Positions 1-7,188 are shown, numbered from the stretch's first letter. The stretch: DNA of 13,362 nt from CANGTU01 sp046336655 (GCA_046336655.1 JBKDGH010000005.1:1-13362), one strand, 5' to 3'. Made by a program: numbers and translations. The notes: generated from the letters alone by a model not told the origin.

Positions 1-1238
1 GGCCTGCCTTCCGGATTGTATGAATTGTAAACGCTGTAAAAACGGGCCCATACACTGTCCCGGTTCTCATCCACTTTCAGAATATAACCCCTTTGCTGAA
101 GGTCTTCATTATATAGCGGCTCACTGCCTGTGTGGCCAACCATCAGATATCCATCTTCAACCTTGTGAAAGTCGGCTAAGTAGCCAATCGTTTGACAGGG
201 CAGATACATCCTCCTCGCTTCTGACAATTCCTGAAGCGGCCCATTGCCGTTCGTCTGCTCAATAAGTGTAGTGACCACAGAGCCATGAAACTCCCAATTT
301 GCATCTTGCTCATCGAAAGTAAACCTACTGGCCAGTACCAATTGGTCGGGTGCTATTTCGATAACTGTTCCCGCTTCATTGCCGCAAGGGCCTCCCAGTA
401 CAATGCGGGATTCTTCAGTACCCTGGGCATCCACCTTAATGATGACAAGATCATCGTTAAACTCTGTATTACTGAATTCACATTCACCATTCAACTCCCT
501 ACCCATGATCCAATAGCCTTCATCCATTGCCCGAATCACATGCCAGACACCGAAGGTGTTCGGATAATGCCGCTCCCAGAGCACTTCGCCTTCATTGCTT
601 ACTTTACTTAAAAAGGCATCCGGCCAGTCACTTGCAAAATACATGGTAGAATCTTGCCACGAACCATAAAGCACGTGCGTAGAGTCCAATTCATTATAGA
701 GCAAACCGCTATATCCGAATGAGTAGGTGGTGTCATGCAATACCTGAACTTCGGAAATTATCTCAGCATTGTAATCCATCACAACAATATAATTCTTAGA
801 ACGACTCCATGGGTCTGTGATAGACGCATTTCCTTCTGTAAAGGTCGAGTGAATTCTGCCTAAGTCATCCTCAGCCATTCCCTGACCCGATTTAAAATTG
901 ACCCACTGATTCATATAATCCACCGAATCATTGTCAAACCGCCGCCACCACATAGCGTCCCCCTCGGAATTAGTTTTGCATGCAAAAGCCCGAATGTACT
1001 GCGAGGTAATAGTGGGACTTTCTAAAGCTCCCCATCCGAATAATAAGTAGCCATCCTGCTGTGTTCCTGCCAAGTCAACCTGAAATACATTACCAAAGCT
1101 ACCGCTTTGTAGATAATTAAAAGGCGGAGACTGAATACTAATGGGAATAGCTTCGTTGAAGGAAGGCCATTGGGACGAGGCCGCCAAGGGCATCACGCCT
1201 ATTAAGCACATGAAAAATCGCAGAATCATCGTTTGCAT
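1..1238 (-). CDS. Secreted beta-propeller-like protein, 3' end outside window
   Basis: The minus strand is open from an ATG at 1238 to the left edge, giving 412 residues with no stop. The start MQTMILRFFMCLIGVMPLAA, followed by SSQ, is a typical signal peptide, so the product should be exported; the Met at residue 4 (1229) is an alternative start. The mature part repeats a pattern common in Bacteroidota secreted proteins: a 'DGYLLFGWG' or 'GYLMVGHTGS' strand, then 'YILKVDENRDSVWARFY' or 'LSKVSNEGEVLWERHY', about 40-60 residues apart. This resembles bladed beta-propeller proteins that end in a T9SS sorting domain, but that end lies outside the window. No catalytic motif is visible and I do not assign a function. 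It follows the 1281-3215 gene on the same strand, behind a hairpin that ends only 4 bases before the ATG. The existence of the gene is secure; the fold is inference. Confidence 0.85.
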   Translation of the reverse strand, partial: MQTMILRFFMCLIGVMPLAASSQWPSFNEAIPISIQSPPFNYLQSGSFGNVFQVDLAGTQQDGYLLFGWGALESPTITSQYIRAFACKTNSEGDAMWWRRFDNDSVDYMNQWVNFKSGQGMAEDDLGRIHSTFTEGNASITDPWSRSKNYIVVMDYNAEIISEVQVLHDTTYSFGYSGLLYNELDSTHVLYGSWQDSTMYFASDWPDAFLSKVSNEGEVLWERHYPNTFGVWHVIRAMDEGYWIMGRELNGECEFSNTEFNDDLVIIKVDAQGTEESRIVLGGPCGNEAGTVIEIAPDQLVLASRFTFDEQDANWEFHGSVVTTLIEQTNGNGPLQELSEARRMYLPCQTIGYLADFHKVEDGYLMVGHTGSEPLYNEDLQQRGYILKVDENRDSVWARFYSVYNSYNPEGR

Positions 1239-1242
1239 TTTA

Positions 1243-1270
1243 AACCCTCCCGACCGAGGCCGGGAGGGTT
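1243..1270 (-). terminator. Hairpin between two minus-strand genes, likely intrinsic terminator
   Basis: A perfect 10-bp stem (1243-1252 with 1261-1270, AACCCTCCCG against CGGGAGGGTT) closes an 8-base loop. It begins 10 bases after the TAA of the upstream gene. On the minus strand it is followed by only TTTAAAA, so the T tract is weak. The downstream ATG lies 4 bases past the stem, and the purine run GGGAGGG that might serve as a ribosome site is inside the 3' arm. Confidence 0.7.
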
Positions 1271-1280
1271 GTGATTTACA

Positions 1281-3215
1281 TTATTCTATAACCGTCAGTT
1301 TAGTACTATCCACTATTTTGTCTTCAACGATCAATTGAATCAGGTAGATGCCGGCCGTAAACCGGCTCATATCCAACTCCACCAATCCATTTGATTGAAG
1401 GAGCATCTCGGATACGATCTGTCCGTTTGCACTCATCACTCGCAACTGGCCTATACCATCCGCTTCAATCGGATAGTGAATCCATGAAGCAGATGATGTT
1501 GGGTTTGGCCATATTCCAAGCAATGGATCGCGCCGGTCATTCCGCTTCTCTTCAATTTGCAAAGAGCGATATTGAATGGGAAAAACGGGAATAGGATCTT
1601 CCAAGTACAATCCAGACTCAAACAGCATAGACCGCGAAAAATGGCAGAAGTCATTCTCGGTGTCCTGAGATAGAATCAAGAGATTATCCCTAACCTCCTG
1701 GCTCACCTGCTCCCAATTTCCAGAAACCGTAGCACCCAGACTCAGAAGCTCACGATAGGTACTCCAATCGTCCTGTTCAGGAATATAACTCAAGGCCTGC
1801 TCCATATCTCCTGTCCATGTGGAGAATCCAACCCTATCGTAGAGGTACTTATCTGAATCACACTCTTCAATAGCAGCCTGATACGGTTGATAATCCATCA
1901 AGATATCTACCTCTGTACCACCTTCAGTTTGATAGTGGACAAGCGATACTACCAACTCTTTGTGGAGCCGGTCTAATTCTGACTCATAATAGCTGATTTC
2001 TGACTCCATCAATTTCCTCAGACTTGTTCCATGATCTGCATCATAAAGAAACTCCATGAAAAAATCACTTAGGATATTGGAATTCTCAATCGAGTGGAAC
2101 ACCTCCCTGGAAAGTGGGCTATTCGCTAAAAACACTTGTGTCAGATGCCAGGGATTGAGCTTATGCGAGTTCATAATGACCTTTTTCAATACCTCATCAC
2201 TGAGTGGATGACGTTGAATTAGCACATCAAGAACGAATTGGCTCTCCGTTGGCAATGCCATTTCCAGCACCTCAATAGTACTCAACTTCTGATCGGCATC
2301 TACCACCGATTCATACAACGCAAGACTTGACTCTAATTCAGCGCGAACAGTACCTATGGCCGAGATAATCCCAGGCGCATTGCCAGGCCCTGTGCCACCT
2401 CCTCCACCCGGGCTGAATTTTACCGGGCAATCCGCCGGATCGTAAGGCTGAAAGCCATCAAAAAAAGACACAGTCAACAATTGGCCTTCACCATACGCTG
2501 ACACACCTCCACAATCAGGAATTGTGATTGGCTCATAGTGAGCGTAATAGGAAGTATAACGCGTATTGTCCGGGTCTATCACAAAATCACCCACCGCGCT
2601 GCAATCGGGAACATCTTCGCTGAAGCGATTACCCGCCTCCATATCACCGTCCGGGCCTTGATTACCTCCCTGATCATATCGCAACGTAGAATTGCGGAAC
2701 CGATAGATGTCTGTCACACCGGAATAAAAGTCATTACAAAAAAGTTGAACTCCCTTTTGACCTGCAGTTAAGCCGTTGTTACGCGTAGCATATACTCCGA
2801 GCTTCATCTGGTGAAAATCATTGTTTCTGATCTCATTGTTTTCGACGTACCCACTCTGATCCACCCATATCCCCAGCCCACCGGGGTAGTCATCATTCAC
2901 CAGCGGATTGTCAAAGCCCGTGAAGGTGTTTTGCTCCACTGTATAGCCGGTGCTGCCGGTGAGGAAGATGCCGCGCTCCACCAACTGACCAGTGGGGTCG
3001 TTGACATTGACCAGTTCTTCCGGTGTGAAATCAAAACCGGATGCTTCGGGGAGTAAAAAATTATTCAGAACAATGATCGGCCGGTTGGTCTGGTAATTCA
3101 TGATTCCATACAAGCAATGCTGAAACTCCATCTCGCGGCAGGTGTAGATGGATGTTGCGCATGGAGATGGAGTGTAAGAATGAGCGCCAGAATCGCTAGT
3201 GTGCGAAAGCGCCAT
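1281..3215 (-). CDS. Beta-helix and helical-domain protein with T9SS sorting domain, damaged 5' end
   Basis: The open frame codes for 644 residues. Residues about 35-180 look like right-handed parallel beta-helix coils, with NNF, GIFLTGSTGYTVEQNTF and NNEIRNNDF turns. A Gly-rich linker (SPGGGGGTGPG, about 268-278) leads to a mostly helical region (about 280-560) containing the repeat PLSDEVLKKV / PLSREVFHSI, an arrangement seen in large Bacteroidota surface proteins. Residues 565-644 are a type A sorting domain (WPNPTSS start, TAGIYLIQL, DSTKLTVIE end). That domain normally directs T9SS export and surface attachment. The first 28 or so residues (MALSHTSDSG...) look non-native, because a good signal peptide is encoded in another frame over the same bases (3098-3229). 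A TAA stop sits directly before this ATG. The gene is probably frameshifted, perhaps also missing N-terminal coils, and may be inactive. An error in this sequence is the other possibility. Confidence 0.75.
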   Translation of the reverse strand: MALSHTSDSGAHSYTPSPCATSIYTCREMEFQHCLYGIMNYQTNRPIIVLNNFLLPEASGFDFTPEELVNVNDPTGQLVERGIFLTGSTGYTVEQNTFTGFDNPLVNDDYPGGLGIWVDQSGYVENNEIRNNDFHQMKLGVYATRNNGLTAGQKGVQLFCNDFYSGVTDIYRFRNSTLRYDQGGNQGPDGDMEAGNRFSEDVPDCSAVGDFVIDPDNTRYTSYYAHYEPITIPDCGGVSAYGEGQLLTVSFFDGFQPYDPADCPVKFSPGGGGGTGPGNAPGIISAIGTVRAELESSLALYESVVDADQKLSTIEVLEMALPTESQFVLDVLIQRHPLSDEVLKKVIMNSHKLNPWHLTQVFLANSPLSREVFHSIENSNILSDFFMEFLYDADHGTSLRKLMESEISYYESELDRLHKELVVSLVHYQTEGGTEVDILMDYQPYQAAIEECDSDKYLYDRVGFSTWTGDMEQALSYIPEQDDWSTYRELLSLGATVSGNWEQVSQEVRDNLLILSQDTENDFCHFSRSMLFESGLYLEDPIPVFPIQYRSLQIEEKRNDRRDPLLGIWPNPTSSASWIHYPIEADGIGQLRVMSANGQIVSEMLLQSNGLVELDMSRFTAGIYLIQLIVEDKIVDSTKLTVIE

Positions 3216-3229
3216 TTACCCCCCCCCAT
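3098..3229 (-). pseudogene. Out-of-frame signal peptide of the beta-helix gene
   Basis: An ATG at 3229 opens a 43-codon frame starting MGGGKWRFRTLAILALILTL and then HLHAQ. It has a positive n-region, a hydrophobic core and an A-Q cleavage site, as in Bacteroidota signal peptides. It ends at a TGA at 3098 inside the frame of the 1281-3215 gene. One missing base (or two extra) between roughly 3155 and 3110 would explain why the signal peptide is not joined to the beta-helix coils. The frame is also open upstream of this ATG, so the start choice rests on the signal peptide alone. Confidence 0.55.
3219..3227. repeat. Run of nine C (nine G on the minus strand)
   Basis: The run lies at the start codon of the signal-peptide frame; the G of the ATG is its first base on the minus strand. 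With nine G the signal peptide frame stays open. Eight would give a TAG after eight further codons and ten a TAA after three. Such runs are prone both to slippage in the cell and to sequencing error. Confidence 0.9.
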
Positions 3230-3674
3230 TTCAGAACGTTGAACTTTGATTTTCAGGGATTTTGCCATCCGACAACTGCGTCGAACGACTGGATTTCCCA
3301 TTACCTTTGTGATCTGATTTAACATAAAGGGTTTGGTTAAAGGTGAATATGAGTAATCTGCCCCGTCAGGCATTATCGTTTCATCCGAGACCAAGCCCTT
3401 TATTGTGAGCTGGGCATCGGGATTACTTGTCTCTATCTGAGGCCTTCAGTTTGTCCGAGCTGACTCATGGGATTCGCTCCTGCAGCTATCCTGAAACGAA
3501 TAACCACATAAACTACAGGAGCACAAACAGCTCAGGGCTAATGGTCGGGTCTGTGTGCCAATGGTATTCATATATATCCGCATCTGCAAGAAATATCTCC
3601 GATTTATTTCTTCGAAAATTTCGAAATGATCACATATCCAAAGTAAGAATTCTTATGACGATATCTCAAACCCC
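3230..3674. other. Gene-poor stretch between beta-helix gene and orphan sorting-domain tail
   Basis: I see no convincing gene in these 445 bases. On the minus strand, about 3230-3436 is open in the same frame as the signal peptide. It reads DAQLTIKGLVSDETIM, then GADYSYSPLTKPFMLNQITK. This faintly recalls the end of a response-regulator receiver domain (GAD...KPF), but the spacing is wrong and no phospho-acceptor part can be found. A TACCTTTG at 3302-3309 on the plus strand matches the -7 consensus but precedes no credible gene. The stretch is most simply decayed sequence. Confidence 0.5.
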
Positions 3675-3803
3675 TCACTCCACCACCACCTTCACACTAT
3701 CCAGCCACACGCTGTCCATGATCCAGTGTATCTGGTAGATGCCTGGTGCGATGGAACTCAGGTCGAGGGGTATGTCTCCGGACTGAACCATGGGTCTTCT
3801 CCT
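3675..3803 (-). pseudogene. Orphan C-terminal tail of a T9SS type A sorting domain
   Basis: Directly after the TGA of the 3804-5255 gene, and in the same frame, 42 sense codons lead to a TGA at 3675. From the internal ATG at 3791 they read MVQSGDIP, then LDLSSIAPGIYQIHWIMDSV, then WLDSVKVVVE. This is the last part of a sorting domain without its PNP start or any cargo. It aligns almost residue for residue with the end of the 1281-3215 protein: QS-G, LD-S, GIY, I--I, DS-K and a final E are shared. It is therefore probably the remnant of a paralogue of that gene whose body was replaced. AGGAGA lies 7 bases before the internal ATG, so translation of a 38-residue peptide is possible but unlikely to matter. 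Confidence 0.7.
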
Positions 3804-5255
3804 TCACGACTTAGTAAACTTGCGGATAGCGAACTGGCCTTTTGATCCTATGATTTGTGCAAGATACAACCCGGGTGCAAGTCCGGACACGTTAATGTAT
3901 TGTTGACTTCCATGGAATCGCTCGGAAATAATCCGGTCGCCACGACAAGACAGCACATCCACTCTTTCAAGGTGCTCTGGAGAGTTTACATACAGATAGT
4001 CAATCACTGGATTGGGGAAACACTCCACATCCAACATGAATTCTCCAACCGACAGCGGAACAAACTCACCGCAAGAAAGGCCCCCCACATTGCTGTAAAT
4101 CAAGACCGCGTTAAAGCTCTCTGGTCCGGAGCCGTAAGTGGTATAACCTCGGGCAGTTTGGCCCAGGCCGCTTAAATACGTGCGTCTTACAAAAGACATA
4201 TAGAACCCATCAACACCAGGAAAACAATCGTATTCGGGGCAATATGTTACAAACTGGCCATCACTCACGAAACGGGTTCGTTCACCGCAATAATCAATGG
4301 TATCATACTGAAAATACTCCCCATTATCCCCCATCATACCATTCGGATGGGCATTGAGATTCTCTCCCTTCCTGAAGACTATTGGATTGGGATAAGAAAT
4401 ATTGAACGGAGGTATAAATCCTCCTACCAATTGCTCTTGAATATTTAAATAAATCCAAACAGAATCGATGGTTTCAATCCGTTCGGTAACTGTCACCAGT
4501 TTGTACGAAATTGTACTACCCCATTGTGAAATCGAATGTGTGCCTCGCACTTGGATCATATCACCTGGAACCCAAGGAAAAACCTCATCCATTGTAAGTT
4601 GATAGTAACCCAGCGTTGGGTTCAATTGTCCCAGTAAGGTCACTCCGATCTCCTGTTCGGGAAATCGATAGCAGTCCATAAAGGAAATCAGCCCAGTACT
4701 TTCACCCAGTTTAACTTCAAATCCATTCAGGTCAGATTGCAGAACTTGCCCAAGGTCATCGTATTTGGTTACCGTGAATGACTTGACCATATCTGAAGTA
4801 TTCAATACCGATTCAACTGCTACTGACTCCAGCCGAATAAAATACCTCCCTTCTGAGTTTTCATAGAAAACAGCCGAATCTCCAATGGCCAGATTAAAAT
4901 CAAACGAGATTATTTCGTTGTATTGATTCCTTAGCAGAAACAGCTTGCTTTCCGGGTGATATCGCATTGTCCTTCCGAGCCAGTTGGTGTCGGCGATCTC
5001 CGCCATTCCACTCCCCCATAAATCACACGAAGTCCCTTGAACATCAATGAACTCACCTGACAAACTCCTATACTGATGAAATACCATCGTATCCTCCATG
5101 AAATCAACGGATACGGGAAAAATAAAATACTCGCTTTCCGATGAGTTGTTTACATCCACGAAGCGTTTGGGAACACTATCATTGAATGGTGCGAATGCTT
5201 GAGTGTAGGCGGTATAGAAACCACACATAAAAAGTAAAACAAGGAATAGTTTCAT
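3804..5255 (-). CDS. Secreted protein of unknown function with T9SS sorting domain
   Basis: Start chosen at the ATG at 5255, which begins a signal peptide (MKLFLVLLFMCGFYTAYTQA); this gives 483 residues. The frame is open a further 52 codons upstream to 5411, but that part is an insertion-sequence remnant plus leader. The mature protein is mostly beta by appearance, with many aromatic and acidic residues and scattered cysteines (for example SCDLWGSG, DYCGERTRF, YCPEYDCF). I recognise no enzyme motif. The last 75 or so residues form a type A sorting domain (FPNPVIDYLYV start, LAPGLYLAQI near the end, RKFTKS stop), so export by T9SS and surface anchoring are expected. Immediately downstream, in frame, lies a second, foreign sorting-domain tail, suggesting that this gene was recombined into its place. 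No clear promoter is seen; the leader joins straight onto the IS fragment. Confidence 0.85.
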   Translation of the reverse strand: MKLFLVLLFMCGFYTAYTQAFAPFNDSVPKRFVDVNNSSESEYFIFPVSVDFMEDTMVFHQYRSLSGEFIDVQGTSCDLWGSGMAEIADTNWLGRTMRYHPESKLFLLRNQYNEIISFDFNLAIGDSAVFYENSEGRYFIRLESVAVESVLNTSDMVKSFTVTKYDDLGQVLQSDLNGFEVKLGESTGLISFMDCYRFPEQEIGVTLLGQLNPTLGYYQLTMDEVFPWVPGDMIQVRGTHSISQWGSTISYKLVTVTERIETIDSVWIYLNIQEQLVGGFIPPFNISYPNPIVFRKGENLNAHPNGMMGDNGEYFQYDTIDYCGERTRFVSDGQFVTYCPEYDCFPGVDGFYMSFVRRTYLSGLGQTARGYTTYGSGPESFNAVLIYSNVGGLSCGEFVPLSVGEFMLDVECFPNPVIDYLYVNSPEHLERVDVLSCRGDRIISERFHGSQQYINVSGLAPGLYLAQIIGSKGQFAIRKFTKS

Positions 5256-5327
5256 GGCAGTTTGTTTTTGAACTTCTGTCAATTTGATGCCTGTAGCTAC
5301 GAGATAAATTCCAACTGGTGGATTCAG

Positions 5328-5463
5328 CCTAAATTCCTTGCGCCAGCGATCGATCAACTCGGCTTGAACACCCGGCTCATGCGCAACGTCTTCAGCGTTG
5401 CCACCGAACATTGCTCAACTCGACCGCCTTTTCCTTGAACTCCTTGCTGTATACTCTTCTCGT
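5328..5463 (-). pseudogene. IS3-family transposase OrfA remnant with frameshift
   Basis: Read on the minus strand, bases from about 5463 give TRRVYSKEFKEKAVELSNVR. After a shift of one base near 5403 the reading continues as GNAEDVAHEPGVQAELIDRW and then RKEFR. Removing one T there (CGG T GGC to CGG GGC) restores LSNVRGNAEDVA. The combination of a K-E-F-K---V-L-S start, an EDVA--LGV helix-turn-helix and an RWR-EF ending is the N-terminal half of IS3-type OrfA proteins. That family is normally about 90-110 residues; here only about 45 remain. After RKEFR the similarity stops and the leader of the 3804-5255 gene begins. No OrfB (DDE integrase) is present, so the element is dead. Confidence 0.75.
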
Positions 5464-5515
5464 CTCATTTATACAATAAAGGTACTAAATCCCCCCTTAA
5501 CTTAGTGTCTGGTCA
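5328..5515 (-). mobile_element. Truncated left end of an IS3-like insertion sequence
   Basis: Upstream of the OrfA remnant, the minus strand reads TGACCAGACACTAAG beginning at 5515. A TG start followed by a short leader into orfA is typical of IS3-family left ends. A -7-like box, TACCTTTA (5477-5484 on the plus strand as TAAAGGTA), would fit the transposase promoter. No right end, second inverted repeat or target duplication is found in the window. The outer boundary is inferred from the TG and could be off by some bases; the inner boundary is where the OrfA similarity ends. Confidence 0.5.
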
Positions 5516-5582
5516 AACTCAGCAAATCCAGCGTATGACGAGCGCAGTAATCCTATCGCTATTCAGAAATCACCCAATGCGG

Positions 5583-5590
5583 TACTTTTG
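5583..5590 (+). promoter_or_regulatory. Possible -7 box of the serine hydrolase gene
   Basis: TACTTTTG matches the Bacteroidota -7 consensus TAnnTTTG exactly and lies 81 bases before the ATG at 5672. No TTTG-like -33 element stands at the usual distance, and such a match arises by chance about once in 4 kb per strand. Confidence 0.35.
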
Positions 5591-5671
5591 AATCACTTTC
5601 GTAACCCGAATTGCACTTGACTGGTTAAACCTTTACCACAGGAGCCTGTCCCATTGTTTTATCCTTTACCT

Positions 5672-6988
5672 ATGACCCATTCCTTGCGCCTTTTAATCAT
5701 AAGCTCTGCGTGGGCTGGCTCAGTGCTCAGTGCCCGTGCACAAACCCTCTACTTCCCTCCTACCACCGGCAGCACCTGGGAAACTACAGCCCCGGCTGAG
5801 CTGGGCTATTGCCAGAATAAGATCGACAGCCTCTATGATTTTCTGGAGCTGCAAAACTCCAGGGCGTTCATCCTGCTGAAGGATGGGAAGATCGTGCTGG
5901 AGCAGTACTTCAATAACCACACGGCGAATACCCCCTGGCAGTGGGCTTCGGCCGGAAAGACGATCACGGCCTTCATGACGGGTATTGCCCAGCAAGAAGG
6001 TTTTCTCTCCATCACGGATCCCACCTCCCAGTACCTTGGTGATGGCTGGACCAGTTGCACACCGGAGCAGGAACAGGCCATCACCATCTGGCATCAGCTG
6101 ACCATGACCAGCGGACTGGATGATAATGTGCCCGACCATTATTGCACAGATCCCGAATGCCTGCTCTACCTCGCCGAACCCGGCACACGCTGGGCTTATC
6201 ACAATGGGCCTTATACACTCCTGGATCAGGTGATCGAAAGCGCTGCAGGTTCGACCCTCAATGACTACACGGACCAGAAACTCAAGACTCCTACCGGCAT
6301 GAATGGCGCTTTCTTCCCTGTAGGATTTAACAACGTCTTCTTCAGCACTGCTCGCAGCATGGCGCGGTTTGGCCTCCTTATCCTGAACCAGGGCACGTGG
6401 GACAATACGCCCATCATGACCGATGAGGAGTATTTCAACGCTATGATCACACCCTCACAAGACATCAATGACTCATACGGGTACCTGTGGTGGCTCAATG
6501 GCCAATCATCCTACATGCTGCCAGGAGTCCAGTTTCAGTTTCCAGGCTATATGAACCCCAATGCCCCCGCAGATGTCATTGCCGCAATGGGATCAGACGG
6601 GCAATTCCTGAATATCCACGCCGAAGAAAACCTCGTGTGGCTGCGCATGGGCGAGGCGCCTGACAATGTGCCGGTGCCCTATCTCCTCAATGACGATATC
6701 TGGAAATACATCAATGAGCTGGTGTGCGGAACGGATGGTGTTTCTGCATCCACCTCTGCGGCATTAAAAGTATTTCCGAATCCGGCGAGCAATGTGTTGC
6801 GCATTGAAGCGGAACATCTTATTGAAACAATCACAGGCCGCAATGCGCAGGGACAGGAAGTATTCGTGCTTCATCCGGCTTCACGCAGTGCGGAACTACA
6901 TGTGGAAGATCTGCCCGCTGGCATCTACTTCCTGAGCGCTGTGTTCAGCAATGGAAGCCGGTGGAGCGGACAGCTGGTGAAGGAATAA
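5672..6988 (+). CDS. Exported serine hydrolase (beta-lactamase/PBP4-like fold) with T9SS sorting domain
   Basis: 438 residues from the ATG at 5672; a TTG six codons upstream is in frame but the signal peptide (MTHSLRLLIISSAWAGSVLS, then ARAQ) favours the ATG. The body matches class C beta-lactamase-related hydrolases. It has the SxxK nucleophile motif S93-A-G-K96, the Y176-H-N178 motif equivalent to YxN, and G307-S-D-G-Q311 at the place of the third (KTG/HxG) motif. HQLTMTSGLDD and EPGTRWAYHNG are typical flanking signatures. The family includes esterases, D-amino acid peptidases and beta-lactamase homologues; the substrate cannot be read from sequence. Residues from about F368 (FPNPAS) to the end form a type A sorting domain ending LPAGIYFLSAVF...GQLVKE, so the enzyme should be secreted by T9SS. 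The gene is alone on its strand, upstream of the bacilliredoxin gene, and no clear terminator follows it. Confidence 0.9.
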   Translation: MTHSLRLLIISSAWAGSVLSARAQTLYFPPTTGSTWETTAPAELGYCQNKIDSLYDFLELQNSRAFILLKDGKIVLEQYFNNHTANTPWQWASAGKTITAFMTGIAQQEGFLSITDPTSQYLGDGWTSCTPEQEQAITIWHQLTMTSGLDDNVPDHYCTDPECLLYLAEPGTRWAYHNGPYTLLDQVIESAAGSTLNDYTDQKLKTPTGMNGAFFPVGFNNVFFSTARSMARFGLLILNQGTWDNTPIMTDEEYFNAMITPSQDINDSYGYLWWLNGQSSYMLPGVQFQFPGYMNPNAPADVIAAMGSDGQFLNIHAEENLVWLRMGEAPDNVPVPYLLNDDIWKYINELVCGTDGVSASTSAALKVFPNPASNVLRIEAEHLIETITGRNAQGQEVFVLHPASRSAELHVEDLPAGIYFLSAVFSNGSRWSGQLVKE

Positions 6989-7081
6989 TCGGAGCAAGAA
7001 AAAACGTATCCGGAAATTTCAGAACGCTCAGAGGACACCGGCAACCATCCGCTAAAGGCCCGGCCATACGACAAGGTTATC

Positions 7082-7109
7082 TAGAATCTGGCGTCTAGTA
7101 TCCAGCATC
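7082..7109. repeat. Four degenerate 7-base tandem units
   Basis: TAGAATC, TGGCGTC, TAGTATC and CAGCATC follow each other without spacing and share the pattern YRGNRTC. They lie in the 200-base gap between the serine hydrolase and bacilliredoxin genes. No function can be read from them. Confidence 0.6.
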
Positions 7110-7142
7110 TACGCCCCCATCCCAACCTCCCCCATTTTTCCC

Positions 7143-7150
7143 GAACTTTG
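7143..7150 (+). promoter_or_regulatory. Likely -7 box of the bacilliredoxin gene
   Basis: GAACTTTG followed by CCGCC resembles TAnnTTTG with one mismatch and lies 38 bases before the ATG at 7189. Its context (TTTGC then GCC) resembles the trpS box at the other end of the window. A -33 element is not obvious. Confidence 0.4.
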
Positions 7151-7188
7151 CCGCCACACTTTTGTTCTCAACCCAAATTACAACACCC

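Noticed and set aside
3302..3309. TACCTTTG match to the -7 consensus on the plus strand
   Set aside because: No credible plus-strand gene follows, and several such matches are expected by chance in a window of this size.
3230..3436. Possible response-regulator receiver fragment (GAD...LTKPFMLNQI) on the minus strand
   Set aside because: The GAD-to-KPF spacing is three residues too long, no phospho-acceptor Asp segment is found in any frame upstream, and the stretch is too short for a safe family call.
3427..3738. Plus-strand open frame of 103 codons
   Set aside because: No family resemblance, no start signal, and its 3' part is antisense to the orphan sorting-domain tail; treated as chance.
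5256..5411. N-terminal extension of the 3804-5255 protein
   Set aside because: It encodes an IS3 OrfA fragment and leader; the signal peptide at 5255 is the biological start.
5720..6202. Minus-strand open frame of 160 codons
   Set aside because: It is antisense to the well-supported serine hydrolase and has no recognisable features.
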